From Smithella sp. PtaU1.Bin162 (lineage in GTDB: Bacteria > Desulfobacterota > Syntrophia > Syntrophales > Smithellaceae), in assembly GCA_002068015.1 (NCBI GenBank), contig MVRV01000043.1, positions 1-53,350 on the forward strand: DNA of 53,350 bases. Reading direction: 5' to 3'. The notes under the pieces were generated by a model. That model was given only the letters and a program-made list of their open reading frames with translations. It made no database searches and had not been told where the DNA came from. Of the stretch, positions 1 to 8,650 are shown piece after piece (position 1 is the stretch's first letter; every line of letters starts with the position of its first letter). The position numbers were made by a program, and so were the translations under genes.

Positions 1-1199
1 AAAATTGCGGTATTCATCATCGACTGCAAAAACCAAAGATGGCCGGGCATAATCTGTTTATCGTTTTCCATAAGAGCAATTCTTTCCAGAGTGTTCTTTA
101 ATTCCCGCACATTGCCTTCCCAACGGTAGAGGAGAAACATTTTTTCGGCCTCCGGCGAAACACCCTGAAATTTTTTGCCGAACTTTTCATTAAACTTTTT
201 GAGAAAAAGATGGACCAGCGGCATAATATCTTCTTTTCTCTCCCGCAGGGGCGGAATAATAATCTTGGCCACATTTAACCGGTAATAAAGATCCTCGCGG
301 AAGGTTTTTGCTTTAATACATTCGGACAGAGATTGATTGGTGGCGGCAATAATACGGACATCCACTTTTTTCTTTTCGGTTCCGCCGACCTTATAAAATT
401 CTTTATCCTCCAGAAACCTAAGCAGCTTGACCTGGGCGGAAAGAGGCAGTTCGCTGATTTCGTCGAGAAACAATGTGCCGCCGTCGGCAAGTTCACATTT
501 GCCTTTTTTGCCGTCCTTAAGGCCGCCGGTAAATGTTCCTTCTTCATAACCGAAAAGTTCACTCTCCACCAGATCTTTACTGATGGCACCGCAATTGATG
601 CTGACCAGCGGTTTGCCCATGCGCTCGCTCCCGTAGTGAATCATCTTGGCCAGCACTTCTTTTCCCGATCCCGTCTCACCTTCCAGGAGAACCGTCGTAT
701 CATAACTATCCTTCACAATATTGACCATCTTTAAAGCCATTTTCATTCCGGCACTTTCACTGATGATATCGTCAATATCATACTCCTTGGTCATCTGGGC
801 ACGAAGTTCCTCAAGCTCGCGCCTTAGACGCAGATTTTCCAGGGCTTTTTCAATAATCACTTCCAGTTCTTCGATATCCAGCGGTTTTACCAGATAATCG
901 ATAGCACCCATCTTCATAGCTGTAACTACAGACTTGACATCTTCGTAAGCCGTCATCATGATTACCGCCACCTCAAGCTCCATCTGACGAATCAGACGTA
1001 GAGTTTCAATACCGTCGATACCGGGCAGTTTGATATCGAGAAGAGCCAAATCAATGGGATAAGTTTTCAAGTGTTTGAGTGCCGCTTCGCCTGTTCCGAC
1101 GATGCTGACTTCAAACTTCTCGGACAGAATATCATCCAGAGACTGTTGCAGCAACCTATCGTCATCAATAATAAGGATTTTGTACCGATACATATCCAT
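1..1199 (-). CDS. AtoC/NtrC-family sigma-54-dependent response regulator (C-terminus beyond window)
   Basis: Cytoplasmic enhancer-binding response regulator that would activate sigma-54 RNA polymerase. Visible are an N-terminal receiver domain (acidic D12-D14, phosphoacceptor D55 in LLDIKLPG, K near residue 105 in YLVKPL) and an AAA+ domain with Walker A GETGSGKE and the arginine-rich NVREL region near the window edge. The sigma-54 contact loop, normally GAFTGA, reads GTFTGG at about residues 221-226. The Fis-type DNA-binding domain is expected beyond position 1, so the gene is partial. Its ATG shares one base with the TAA stop of the upstream histidine kinase (TAATG), which indicates translational coupling. 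Neighbouring CoA-transferase and thiolase genes recall the E. coli atoSC-atoDAEB arrangement, so control of short-chain acyl degradation is a reasonable inference. Confidence 0.93.
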   Translation of the reverse strand, partial: MDMYRYKILIIDDDRLLQQSLDDILSEKFEVSIVGTGEAALKHLKTYPIDLALLDIKLPGIDGIETLRLIRQMELEVAVIMMTAYEDVKSVVTAMKMGAIDYLVKPLDIEELEVIIEKALENLRLRRELEELRAQMTKEYDIDDIISESAGMKMALKMVNIVKDSYDTTVLLEGETGSGKEVLAKMIHYGSERMGKPLVSINCGAISKDLVESELFGYEEGTFTGGLKDGKKGKCELADGGTLFLDEISELPLSAQVKLLRFLEDKEFYKVGGTEKKKVDVRIIAATNQSLSECIKAKTFREDLYYRLNVAKIIIPPLRERKEDIMPLVHLFLKKFNEKFGKKFQGVSPEAEKMFLLYRWEGNVRELKNTLERIALMENDKQIMPGHLWFLQSMMNTAI

Positions 1200-2899
1200 T
1201 AACACCCCCCCGCCAGAGGAAATCTCAGGAAAAAGCTCGTTCCCCTGTTTTCCCTGCTGCGAACATCAATAAAGGCATTATGCTGTTCAATGATTTTATG
1301 GACAATGGACAGCCCCAGTCCGGTGCCGTCCTGTTTGGTGGTGAAAAACGGATCGAATATCTTTTTCAGATTTTCCGGCGGAATGCCGATTCCGTCGTCC
1401 TTGATTGTCAGCAGAAGACGATTTCCCTTGTGCGGCGCTTCTATTCTGCTCCGAATGGAGATAACACCGCCCCGGGGCATGGCTTCCGTTGCATTCATCA
1501 GCAAGTTTACCAGCATATTCTGAATCTGGTGAGGATCGAAAAAGATATCGGGAATATTGCGGCCCAGGTCCCGGCGAATTTCAATTTTTTTCTCTTTCAG
1601 ATGCGGTGCAATAAGCGCGATGGAATCCAGCAAGATGTCATGGATATGTCCGCGTATCATTGCCGGCTGGGTGTTTTTAGAAAAATCAAGTGTCTGCTTG
1701 ATAATCAGCTTAATCCGTTCAACGCCTTCCATGGTATTGCGCAGCGTGCGCTGCAAGGTTTGGTCATGCGACAGTTTTTTAGACAAATTCTGGATATTGA
1801 AATTGATGCTGGCCAGAGGATTTCTGATTTCGTGGGCAATATTGGCGGACATCTGCCCCAGCGAAGAGAGAGTATGGATACGCCTCAACATGGCCTCAGT
1901 CTGTTTAATTTCCGTCAGATCCTGGATTGTCAGGATTGCCCCGGAAACATGACCGGCATGACTCTTCAGGATGGATGAATTGACTTCGTATACCTCAGCT
2001 GTCCCATCTTTTTTACTGTTGGCGATTTCGGCACGATGCGTTGTTCGGTTATTATCGATCGTATCATCAAGCACTTGGGCAATATTTTCCCATAATGATT
2101 CTGCAATAGGCTTCCCCAGTATTTTTCGCCTTCTGACCTTGAGTATCTCTTCCGCTTTGCGGTTGATGGATTTAACCTTCCGGTATTCGTCCACGGCCAG
2201 AATTCCACTGGGAGCATTTTCCAAAATGCTTTTGGCAATGTTGCGTTCTTCCAGCAGCTGTTCATAGAGTCTGGCATTTTCCAGAATAATGCTCGCCTGA
2301 TTGGCAAAAGCCGTAAACAACCGGATATCACTCGGGGACAGGATCAACTCCTGTTCAATACTATCGCCTTCAATGACACCGATTACCTCTCTGTTGATTT
2401 TCAACGGAACCGAAATAGCGGATTTTCTTCTCCAGATCTTTTCCATCTTCCGGTCAAATTCCGTGAAGCTGGGATCGCTCTTGAGATCACGGGCGTAATT
2501 GATTTTTCCCGTATTGGCGGCAATCGTTTCCCGGCAGATCTGCGTTTTCAGGCTGAGGGGATGCGCAAAAGCCCTCTTCTCTTCAACAGTCGTCATCCCG
2601 ATACAGTATTTGCCTTCGAGCCTGTTCTCCGCCTTGTTGATTAAAAGGATTACTCCCCGGGAAAATCCGAATATTTTTTGCGATTCGTTTAAAATTGCCT
2701 GAAGAATTTTATCGTGGTTCGCGGGATGATCCAGCAACTTGCTGATTTTATAAACTGACGCGAGCAGTCTTCCCTTTTTCCCCAATTCGTCGTTCAGCTG
2801 CGCAATTTTCTCGAAAAACCGGTTTTTTGATTTCATAAACACCCTGCCCGCGGTTAAATTTTCATTCGCATATCTTTTTCCGGAAAGCGTTTTTTTCAA
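1199..2899 (-). CDS. Soluble GAF-PAS sensor histidine kinase, cognate to the sigma-54 regulator
   Basis: Two-component sensor kinase of 566 residues. Order seen: GAF domain (about 45-210), PAS domain (about 218-330), HisKA dimerisation domain with phosphoacceptor H356 in AHEIRNP, and HATPase_c with N-box NLLMNATEA, G1 DDGIGI and G2 GTGLGLS. No signal peptide or membrane segment is evident, so it probably senses a cytoplasmic ligand or redox state. The start chosen is TTG at 2899, preceded by GGAGAGG with a 9-nt gap. An ATG at residue 22 is the alternative but has a weaker Shine-Dalgarno. It overlaps the downstream regulator by one base, so the two form an operon and presumably a phosphorelay pair. 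The signal is unknown. Confidence 0.93.
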   Translation of the reverse strand: MKKTLSGKRYANENLTAGRVFMKSKNRFFEKIAQLNDELGKKGRLLASVYKISKLLDHPANHDKILQAILNESQKIFGFSRGVILLINKAENRLEGKYCIGMTTVEEKRAFAHPLSLKTQICRETIAANTGKINYARDLKSDPSFTEFDRKMEKIWRRKSAISVPLKINREVIGVIEGDSIEQELILSPSDIRLFTAFANQASIILENARLYEQLLEERNIAKSILENAPSGILAVDEYRKVKSINRKAEEILKVRRRKILGKPIAESLWENIAQVLDDTIDNNRTTHRAEIANSKKDGTAEVYEVNSSILKSHAGHVSGAILTIQDLTEIKQTEAMLRRIHTLSSLGQMSANIAHEIRNPLASINFNIQNLSKKLSHDQTLQRTLRNTMEGVERIKLIIKQTLDFSKNTQPAMIRGHIHDILLDSIALIAPHLKEKKIEIRRDLGRNIPDIFFDPHQIQNMLVNLLMNATEAMPRGGVISIRSRIEAPHKGNRLLLTIKDDGIGIPPENLKKIFDPFFTTKQDGTGLGLSIVHKIIEQHNAFIDVRSRENRGTSFFLRFPLAGGC

Positions 2900-3007
2900 A
2901 ATATTCGACCTCTCCGTAAACTAATACTACAGTTCAACAATCCGCTGCTTTGAAAGAACTTATCAAAAGGTGTTTCGCAATTCAAGCATCCCCTGCAACA
3001 AAAACAA

Positions 3008-4303
3008 TTACTTCGTCCCGCCTAAGAAATAAGTAGGCAAAATTGTTGTAATAGTCGGCACAAATGTCAGTATCAGCAGAGCCACTAAAAGCACCAGCAT
3101 TGTGGGCAGTATTGCCTTAAAAGCCTGAACTGTCGGTATATTAAAAAGTTTTGCCGAAAGAAAACAATTCACACCCACCGGAGGTGTAATGTAGCCTATC
3201 CCCAGATTAACACACATGATCAATCCGAAATGAACCGGATCAATGCCCAGCTGCAGCGCCGGAGGAAGCAGGATAGGGGCAAGAATCAGGATGGCCGCAA
3301 TAACTTCCATAATGCAGCCGACAACAAGCAGCATGACATTCACCATCAGCCAGAAGAACAGCTGCGTATGCATTGTCCCCACGATCCAGTCCGTAATCCG
3401 GTCGGGAATCTGCATAATGGTCAGATAATCACTAAGCAGCATGGATCCCGCCGTAATGATTAATATCGAGGCGAGCGTAACTCCGGAATCGACGGTAATG
3501 CGGGCGATCTGTTTTATGGACAACTCCCGGTAAATGAAAAACTCAACAAGATAGGCATAAACGGACGCGATAACTGCGGCTTCCGTCGCCGTGAATACTC
3601 CGGAAAAAATTCCGCCGAAGATAATAACAGGCATGAACAATGCCCAGATGCCCGTGGAAAGAGCCTTACCCAAATGGGAAAAACTGAAACTGGCATTGAT
3701 GACAACATCCGCGTTCGTGCTCTTTCTGGAATTATAAATGCTATAAATACTCAACAGCAAAATCAAAAATATTCCGGGCAGAAATCCGGCCATGAAAAGT
3801 TTGGCAATGGAAACGTCCGTAACAAGGCAGTAGATAATCATCGGAATGCTGGGCGGAATAATAATCCCCAATACGGAAGATGTTGTCATGAGGCCCACAG
3901 TAAAATCATCGTCGAATTTCTTTTTTCTCATTTCCGGCACGATCAGACCGCCGATTGCTGCAAGGGTGGCCAGTGCCGATCCGGAAACCGCTCCGAACAA
4001 TCCGCAGGAAACAACACCGGATATAGGAAGCCCTGCTTTAAAATGTCCCACGAGGGCGTTTGCAAACTCAACAATCTTCCGGGCAATGGCACCGCGGGCC
4101 ATGAGATTTCCAGCAAGGACGAAAAACAAAATACTGAGAAGGGAAAACTTATCCAGTTTGATGAACATGGCCTGCCCCAACATGATAAGGGACAGATCCG
4201 TAAACCAGGCAAAACCAATCATTGACGCTAAAAACAGGGCAAACCCGATCGGAACGCTGAGCAGCGTCAGGGCCAGAAATATTACAAGTACTATCATATC
4301 CAT
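3008..4303 (-). CDS. dctM: TRAP transporter large permease (DctM family)
   Basis: Large membrane subunit of a tripartite ATP-independent periplasmic transporter, driving ion-coupled uptake of organic acids delivered by the binding protein. It is 431 residues, the usual DctM length, and hydrophobic throughout with about a dozen predicted helices; the family signature PPSIPMIIY lies in the middle and PPVGVN near the C-terminus. A strong AGGAGGTGA precedes the ATG. It is the last gene of dctP-dctQ-dctM. The substrate cannot be read from sequence. Given the adjacent beta-oxidation genes, a short-chain or aromatic carboxylate is a plausible inference. Confidence 0.95.
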   Translation of the reverse strand: MDMIVLVIFLALTLLSVPIGFALFLASMIGFAWFTDLSLIMLGQAMFIKLDKFSLLSILFFVLAGNLMARGAIARKIVEFANALVGHFKAGLPISGVVSCGLFGAVSGSALATLAAIGGLIVPEMRKKKFDDDFTVGLMTTSSVLGIIIPPSIPMIIYCLVTDVSIAKLFMAGFLPGIFLILLLSIYSIYNSRKSTNADVVINASFSFSHLGKALSTGIWALFMPVIIFGGIFSGVFTATEAAVIASVYAYLVEFFIYRELSIKQIARITVDSGVTLASILIITAGSMLLSDYLTIMQIPDRITDWIVGTMHTQLFFWLMVNVMLLVVGCIMEVIAAILILAPILLPPALQLGIDPVHFGLIMCVNLGIGYITPPVGVNCFLSAKLFNIPTVQAFKAILPTMLVLLVALLILTFVPTITTILPTYFLGGTK

Positions 4304-4325
4304 GATAGATCACCTCCTCAGGATG

Positions 4326-4817
4326 TTAAATCGTTTCCGCTTTTTTCGAAGCCGTTTTTATTATTAAAATTGTATCTACAATATAGCGCATGGACATCAG
4401 CACTCCGCCCAAAGGAACAACGGCGTAGGCTATCCACAGAGGCAGCTCCATACCGATCGATTTTTGACCGGTAGCAAATTGCCAGACGGTAAACTGCCAG
4501 CCGAACCATATGAGAAAAACCGCAACGGCAAACGAAAGTATGTTGGATAAAAGATCGAAGGGCAATTGCAGCTTTTTTATAAACGTAGTAATTATATCAA
4601 CCTTGATCATGCCTCTTTTTTTTACGACCTGGCTCAGGCCCACGTACACCAGGAGGACCATTGTGTAACGGGCGTATTCCTCCGCGGCGACAAATCCCCC
4701 GGCAAATAAATACCTGAGAACAATATTGACAAACACGAAAATCAGAGAGCTGATGATGCTCACCAGAATGATGCTTTCTTCGGTCAGAGACAGAATTTTT
4801 TCAACTTTCGACAACAT
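4326..4817 (-). CDS. dctQ: TRAP transporter small permease (DctQ family)
   Basis: Small membrane subunit that pairs with DctM. The start is placed at the internal ATG at 4817 (163 residues, MLSKVEKIL) because GGGGAGG lies 4 nt upstream; an in-frame ATG at 4874 would fall inside a 12-bp hairpin and lacks a ribosome site. Four hydrophobic segments are visible, as in other DctQ proteins. The EEYARYTM stretch near residue 55 matches the conserved DctQ core. It sits 22 bp upstream of dctM and 72 bp downstream of dctP. Confidence 0.92.
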   Translation of the reverse strand: MLSKVEKILSLTEESIILVSIISSLIFVFVNIVLRYLFAGGFVAAEEYARYTMVLLVYVGLSQVVKKRGMIKVDIITTFIKKLQLPFDLLSNILSFAVAVFLIWFGWQFTVWQFATGQKSIGMELPLWIAYAVVPLGGVLMSMRYIVDTILIIKTASKKAETI

Positions 4818-4848
4818 AATACCTCCCCGCAAATCAACAATAGGAAAC

Positions 4849-4878
4849 TGCATTGCGGGTCGGAAAACCCGCAATGCA
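4849..4878 (-). promoter_or_regulatory. Intercistronic hairpin between dctP and dctQ
   Basis: A perfect 12-bp stem (TGCATTGCGGGT / ACCCGCAATGCA) with a 6-nt loop lies in the 72-bp gap between the dctP stop and the dctQ start. No T-run follows on the minus strand, so it is not a canonical terminator. In binding-protein operons such hairpins typically protect the upstream mRNA from 3' decay, allowing excess binding protein. That role is inferred. Confidence 0.7.
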
Positions 4879-4889
4879 GGATGAGTTAA

Positions 4890-5924
4890 TTACTTTCCGC
4901 TCCAATCATATTTATAGCCCATCTGTTCAAATACCTTCTTGGCCATCTTTTTGCCGTAATCATCGTAAGACTTCACTCTCCAGTCATAAACCGATTTTGT
5001 CAGGTTGGACATTTTGTTGAATTCTTCGGTGGAAAGAGGAATAACTTCTATTCCCTTATCCTTAAATACTTTCAGAGCCGCCATTTCCGCATTATAGCTG
5101 TTCTGCAGAGATTCTTTGCTGGCACGCTTCACAGCCGCGGTAAATTGTGTTTTAACATCGGCGGGAAGTTTATCGAACCAGGCTTTATTGGTAATAAACA
5201 TGTACCAGCCGAAGTTATGGTTGGTGGGAACAAAGAATTTGATGACTTCCGTAAATTTAACGAATACGGCCACATCCGCCGGCATATCGCAGCCGTCGAC
5301 AACTCCCTGCTTCAATGCTTCATAAAGGTCGGGGAATTGAATGACCATCGGGGTTATTTTGAGGGCTTCAAACGTTTTTTTCAGAACAGGTGATTCGGCA
5401 ACCCGGAATTTCATTTTCTGAAATTCCTCCAGGGTTGTCGCTTTTTTTGTGGTTTCCAGACCGGACATGCCGTAACCACTGTAGCCGAATCCTTTGTAAC
5501 CGTATTTTTCCACTCCCTGTAAAAATTCCTGACCAACGGGAGAATCAACAAATTTAAAAACCTTGTCCCAGGTATTGGAAAGGAAAGGCAGCATCAAAAC
5601 ATCGACATAAGGCACCGCATTGCCGAAAACGTTAAGCGGCGATACCATACCCTGGATGAGCCCCAGTTTCGTCTTATCCATCATTTCCGGATCAGTTCCC
5701 AAAAGGGCGCTCGGGAAGAATTTGGCTTCGATCTTTCCCTTGCAATATTCGTTAACGTATTTCTCCACCAGCGACCCATATAAACCGCCCTGGAGCTTGG
5801 CGTTGCTGACAAAACCGAATTTAAAAGATATGGCCTTTTGCGCATCGGCATTTCCCGCCATAAAAAAACAACAGGCAAACACGATCAATAATGTTCTGAG
5901 TATCAGTGCTTTTTTTGCAAACAT
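4890..5924 (-). CDS. dctP: TRAP transporter periplasmic solute-binding protein (DctP family)
   Basis: Extracytoplasmic binding protein of the TRAP system, 344 residues. An N-terminal signal peptide is clear (basic start, then a hydrophobic stretch to about residue 27 ending AGNADAQ). The mature part has DctP family features: KFRVAESPV around 170-180, which includes the Arg that normally binds the substrate carboxylate, and the GVVDGCDMPADV region. AAGGAGG lies 9 nt before the ATG. It is the first gene of the dctPQM unit and is preceded by a promoter with an overlapping palindrome. The ligand is probably a carboxylate. Confidence 0.94.
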   Translation of the reverse strand: MFAKKALILRTLLIVFACCFFMAGNADAQKAISFKFGFVSNAKLQGGLYGSLVEKYVNEYCKGKIEAKFFPSALLGTDPEMMDKTKLGLIQGMVSPLNVFGNAVPYVDVLMLPFLSNTWDKVFKFVDSPVGQEFLQGVEKYGYKGFGYSGYGMSGLETTKKATTLEEFQKMKFRVAESPVLKKTFEALKITPMVIQFPDLYEALKQGVVDGCDMPADVAVFVKFTEVIKFFVPTNHNFGWYMFITNKAWFDKLPADVKTQFTAAVKRASKESLQNSYNAEMAALKVFKDKGIEVIPLSTEEFNKMSNLTKSVYDWRVKSYDDYGKKMAKKVFEQMGYKYDWSGK

Positions 5925-6023
5925 CTTTTTGACCTCCTTGATTTTGTTGTAAAATAATTTTGATTTTCTCTTTCCGCCTCTTTACGTTGATCTCACAAAA
6001 ACGACTATGCAAAACCTCCCTTC

Positions 6024-6056
6024 TTAATAATTGGCAATAATGTTTGTTACAAACAT
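6024..6056 (-). promoter_or_regulatory. Candidate dctP promoter overlapped by a 17-bp palindromic operator
   Basis: On the minus strand TTGTAA (6052-6047) and TATTAA (6029-6024) are separated by 17 bp, a sigma-70-like arrangement about 100 bp upstream of dctP. A perfect palindrome, ATGTTTGT-T-ACAAACAT (6040-6056), covers the -35 box. Such placement suggests a repressor site. The regulator is unknown. Confidence 0.5.
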
Positions 6057-6116
6057 ACGCCTGATTGCTTTTTTTTCATCCGGTTTTTTATCCGGCAAAA
6101 ATCCCGGATAACTCTC

Positions 6117-7262
6117 CTATTTCAAAATCTGATTGGCAATGATTATACGCTGCACCTGATTTGTCCCTTCGTAAATCTGGGTTATTTTGGCATCGCGCAT
6201 CATCCGCTCCACCGGATATTCCCGAATGTAACCGTAACCTCCGAAAATCTGGACGGCATCGGTGGTAACTTTCATCGCCGTATCCGAGGCATACCATTTG
6301 GCCATGGAAGCAATTCTCGGAATATCGGGGGATGCGGGTTCCGCATCAATTGTGGAAGCAGCCCGGTAAACCATCGTCCGGGCGGTTTCCACCGCCAGCG
6401 CCATTTCAGCAATCATCCATTGCATACCCTGGAAAGAAGCCAGTGATTTTCCGAACTGCACCCGTTCCTTGGCATAACTGATTGCCGCATCAAGCGCGCC
6501 CTGGGCAATACCGAGCGCCTGCGCTCCTACCGCCGGACGCGTATAATTGAAAGTCTGCATCAAAATTTTAAAGCCGTTTCCCGGTCCGCCCAGAAGCCGG
6601 TTTTCGGGCAGGAAAACGTCTTCGAATATCAATTCCCGCGTATCGGAGGCATGAATTCCCATTTTGTGTTCTTCCTTACCGACGGTAAATCCCTTGTCAC
6701 CTTTTTCCACTATCAGCATGCTGATGCCTTTATTACCCTTTTCCTTGTCGGTATAGGCAAGAACGGTAATTATTTCCGATACGCCTCCGTTGGTAATAAA
6801 TATTTTCGATCCGTTGAGCAGATAACCGCCGTCAACCTTCTTGGCTGCTGTTTTCATACCGGAAACGTCGGAACCTGCTCCCGGCTCCGTAATGGCGCAG
6901 GCTCCCATGCACTCACCTGACGCCAGCCGGTAGAGATATGTTTTTTTCTGTTCTTCCGTTCCTCCCAAAAGTATAGGATCACTCGCCAGGGCCTGCGTCG
7001 TCAGAATCACCGACGTTCCGGCACAGGCACGGGCCACTTCTTCCACGGTCAGAATAAGCGACAACATACCGGCTCCGGCACCGCCGTATTCTTCCGGAAC
7101 CTGAATACCGAGAAGACCATTTTCCGAAAGAATTCGGAAATTTTCCTGGGGAAATGTTTCCTTTTCGTCGAACTCGGCCGCCTTCGGGGCGAAATTTTCC
7201 GCGGCAATCCTTCTCACCGTATCCCGCAGCATAATCTGATCTTCAGTTAATTTGAAATCCAT
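6117..7262 (-). CDS. Short-chain acyl-CoA dehydrogenase
   Basis: FAD flavoenzyme introducing the alpha-beta double bond in a CoA thioester, passing electrons to ETF (no etf gene lies in the window). It is 381 residues, typical of butyryl/short-chain acyl-CoA dehydrogenases. Seen are the ACAITEPGAGSD signature near residue 130, QIFGGYGY near 335 and the catalytic base E365 in IYEGTNQ. GGGAGGAG precedes the ATG. It is the last gene of the seven-gene acyl-CoA operon. The Glu position matches the butyryl-CoA class (E367/368); the actual chain length is not determinable. Confidence 0.94.
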   Translation of the reverse strand: MDFKLTEDQIMLRDTVRRIAAENFAPKAAEFDEKETFPQENFRILSENGLLGIQVPEEYGGAGAGMLSLILTVEEVARACAGTSVILTTQALASDPILLGGTEEQKKTYLYRLASGECMGACAITEPGAGSDVSGMKTAAKKVDGGYLLNGSKIFITNGGVSEIITVLAYTDKEKGNKGISMLIVEKGDKGFTVGKEEHKMGIHASDTRELIFEDVFLPENRLLGGPGNGFKILMQTFNYTRPAVGAQALGIAQGALDAAISYAKERVQFGKSLASFQGMQWMIAEMALAVETARTMVYRAASTIDAEPASPDIPRIASMAKWYASDTAMKVTTDAVQIFGGYGYIREYPVERMMRDAKITQIYEGTNQVQRIIIANQILK

Positions 7263-7303
7263 TTTAAATTCTCCTCCCTTTAAATAACTATATTAGCTGC
7301 ATT

Positions 7304-8524
7304 TCATACCTTTATTACAATCGCCTCTCCCTGGGAAAGGCCGCCGCAGATCGCTCCAACGCCTACTCCCCCGCCTCTCCTTATCAGTTCATACATCATG
7401 GTCATGGTAATCCGGGCACCGGAAGCTCCGACCGGATGGCCAATGGCAATAGCCCCTCCGTTGACGTTGGTCTTTGCCTGAAGTTCTTTCATTTTCTGCG
7501 GATCTTTCCCGGCAAGCATTTTGAGAGAAACCAGTGTAACTGCGGCAAAGGCCTCATTGATTTCAATCAAATCCATCTTATCAACATTTAAATTGACCCG
7601 GGAAAACATTTTGTCGATGGTTTGGGCAGGCACACAGGCCATGTACTTGGGAGTTCCCGCTCCGGATTCACAGGCTACAACCTCGGCCAGAGGCTGCAGT
7701 TTTAATTTATCCGCTTTTTTGCGGCTCATTAAAACTATAGCTGAAGCGCCGGAATTCAATCCGGGAGCGTTACCGGCAGTTACCGTGGGACTGCCGTAAA
7801 CGGTTTTCAATGACGCCATCTTTTCGATACTCAAATTATTCCGGGGAGATTCATCGCGATCGAGAACAATGGAAGTTTTCTTCTGGGCAATTTCAATACG
7901 CATCAGTTCCTCGCCTACTTTAAATTTCCCTTCCGAATAAGCTTTAAAATATTTGTTGTGACTGGCCAGTGCCCATTCATCCTGCATCTCGCGGGTTACT
8001 CCGTATTCTTCAGCAACAAAACCGGCATCGGTAGCAACAGGAGCAAATCCCTTACGTCCGTACCCCAATTCAAACAAGACATCTTCGAGCTCAATAGGAC
8101 CCAAACGCACTCCCCAGCGTGCTTTCGCCGCACTGGCTATCAAGGGGGTATTGCCCATGTTTTCCGCACCGGATGCAATTACAACTTCGGCATCACCGGA
8201 CTTGATCGCGCGATAGCCCAACCGCAACGCCGTCATCGATGAACAGCAGGCGCGATCTATGGTGAGCGATATATTGTTTTCCGGAAATCCCGCCAGCAGT
8301 GTAATCTGGCGGGCCGGCACATTTGTATAGATGGCATATTCGGCGGGAATGCAGGTGCCGTAATACGTTTCATCAACCTGCGCGGGATCAAGACCAATCC
8401 GGTTTACTACTTCCTTTAAAGCAAGCACCCCCAAATCCATGCTCAACACACTTTTCAGAACACCGTCAAAACGTCCAAAGGGCGTACGCAGCGCGCTGAC
8501 TATTACAACATCGTTTGCTTTCAT
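7304..8524 (-). CDS. Thiolase family protein (acetyl-CoA acyltransferase), paralogue 1
   Basis: Catalyses thiolytic cleavage of 3-ketoacyl-CoA, or acetoacetyl-CoA condensation. At 406 residues it has the thiolase fold: nucleophile region DRACCSSM with C93, [10 protein letters not shown] carrying the catalytic His, and CGGLSQGEA with the C-terminal Cys. The nucleophile motif departs from the common N-x-x-C-x-S-G by having Asp at the Asn position and Ser at the Gly position, which may indicate a divergent substrate class. AAGGAG lies upstream of the ATG. It is followed by the acyl-CoA dehydrogenase after 41 bp and preceded by a second thiolase. Confidence 0.93.
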   Translation of the reverse strand: MKANDVVIVSALRTPFGRFDGVLKSVLSMDLGVLALKEVVNRIGLDPAQVDETYYGTCIPAEYAIYTNVPARQITLLAGFPENNISLTIDRACCSSMTALRLGYRAIKSGDAEVVIASGAENMGNTPLIASAAKARWGVRLGPIELEDVLFELGYGRKGFAPVATDAGFVAEEYGVTREMQDEWALASHNKYFKAYSEGKFKVGEELMRIEIAQKKTSIVLDRDESPRNNLSIEKMASLKTVYGSPTVTAGNAPGLNSGASAIVLMSRKKADKLKLQPLAEVVACESGAGTPKYMACVPAQTIDKMFSRVNLNVDKMDLIEINEAFAAVTLVSLKMLAGKDPQKMKELQAKTNVNGGAIAIGHPVGASGARITMTMMYELIRRGGGVGVGAICGGLSQGEAIVIKV

Positions 8525-8650
8525 TTTTTATTCTCCTTAACCGGGCAAACTTTTTGAACTTTTTCCGGACGGCTGATTTCACGGCATTCCATTATCCTGA
8601 GAAGCCCATGACAGTTGAAGTTCCGTAAAAAATTTCGTTCGCCCGAATTT

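Noticed and set aside
3674..4225. 183-codon plus-strand ORF opposite dctM
   Set aside because: Shadow of the DctM gene; polar low-complexity translation.
6040..6056. FadR/GntR-type operator assignment for the dctP palindrome
   Set aside because: Half-site spacing (1 nt) does not fit the TNGT-N3-ACNA pattern; the regulator family is left open.
6075..6115. Hairpin after the short-chain acyl-CoA dehydrogenase as a terminator
   Set aside because: TATCCGG/CCGGATA pairs well but is followed by A-rich, not T-rich, sequence in the transcript direction.
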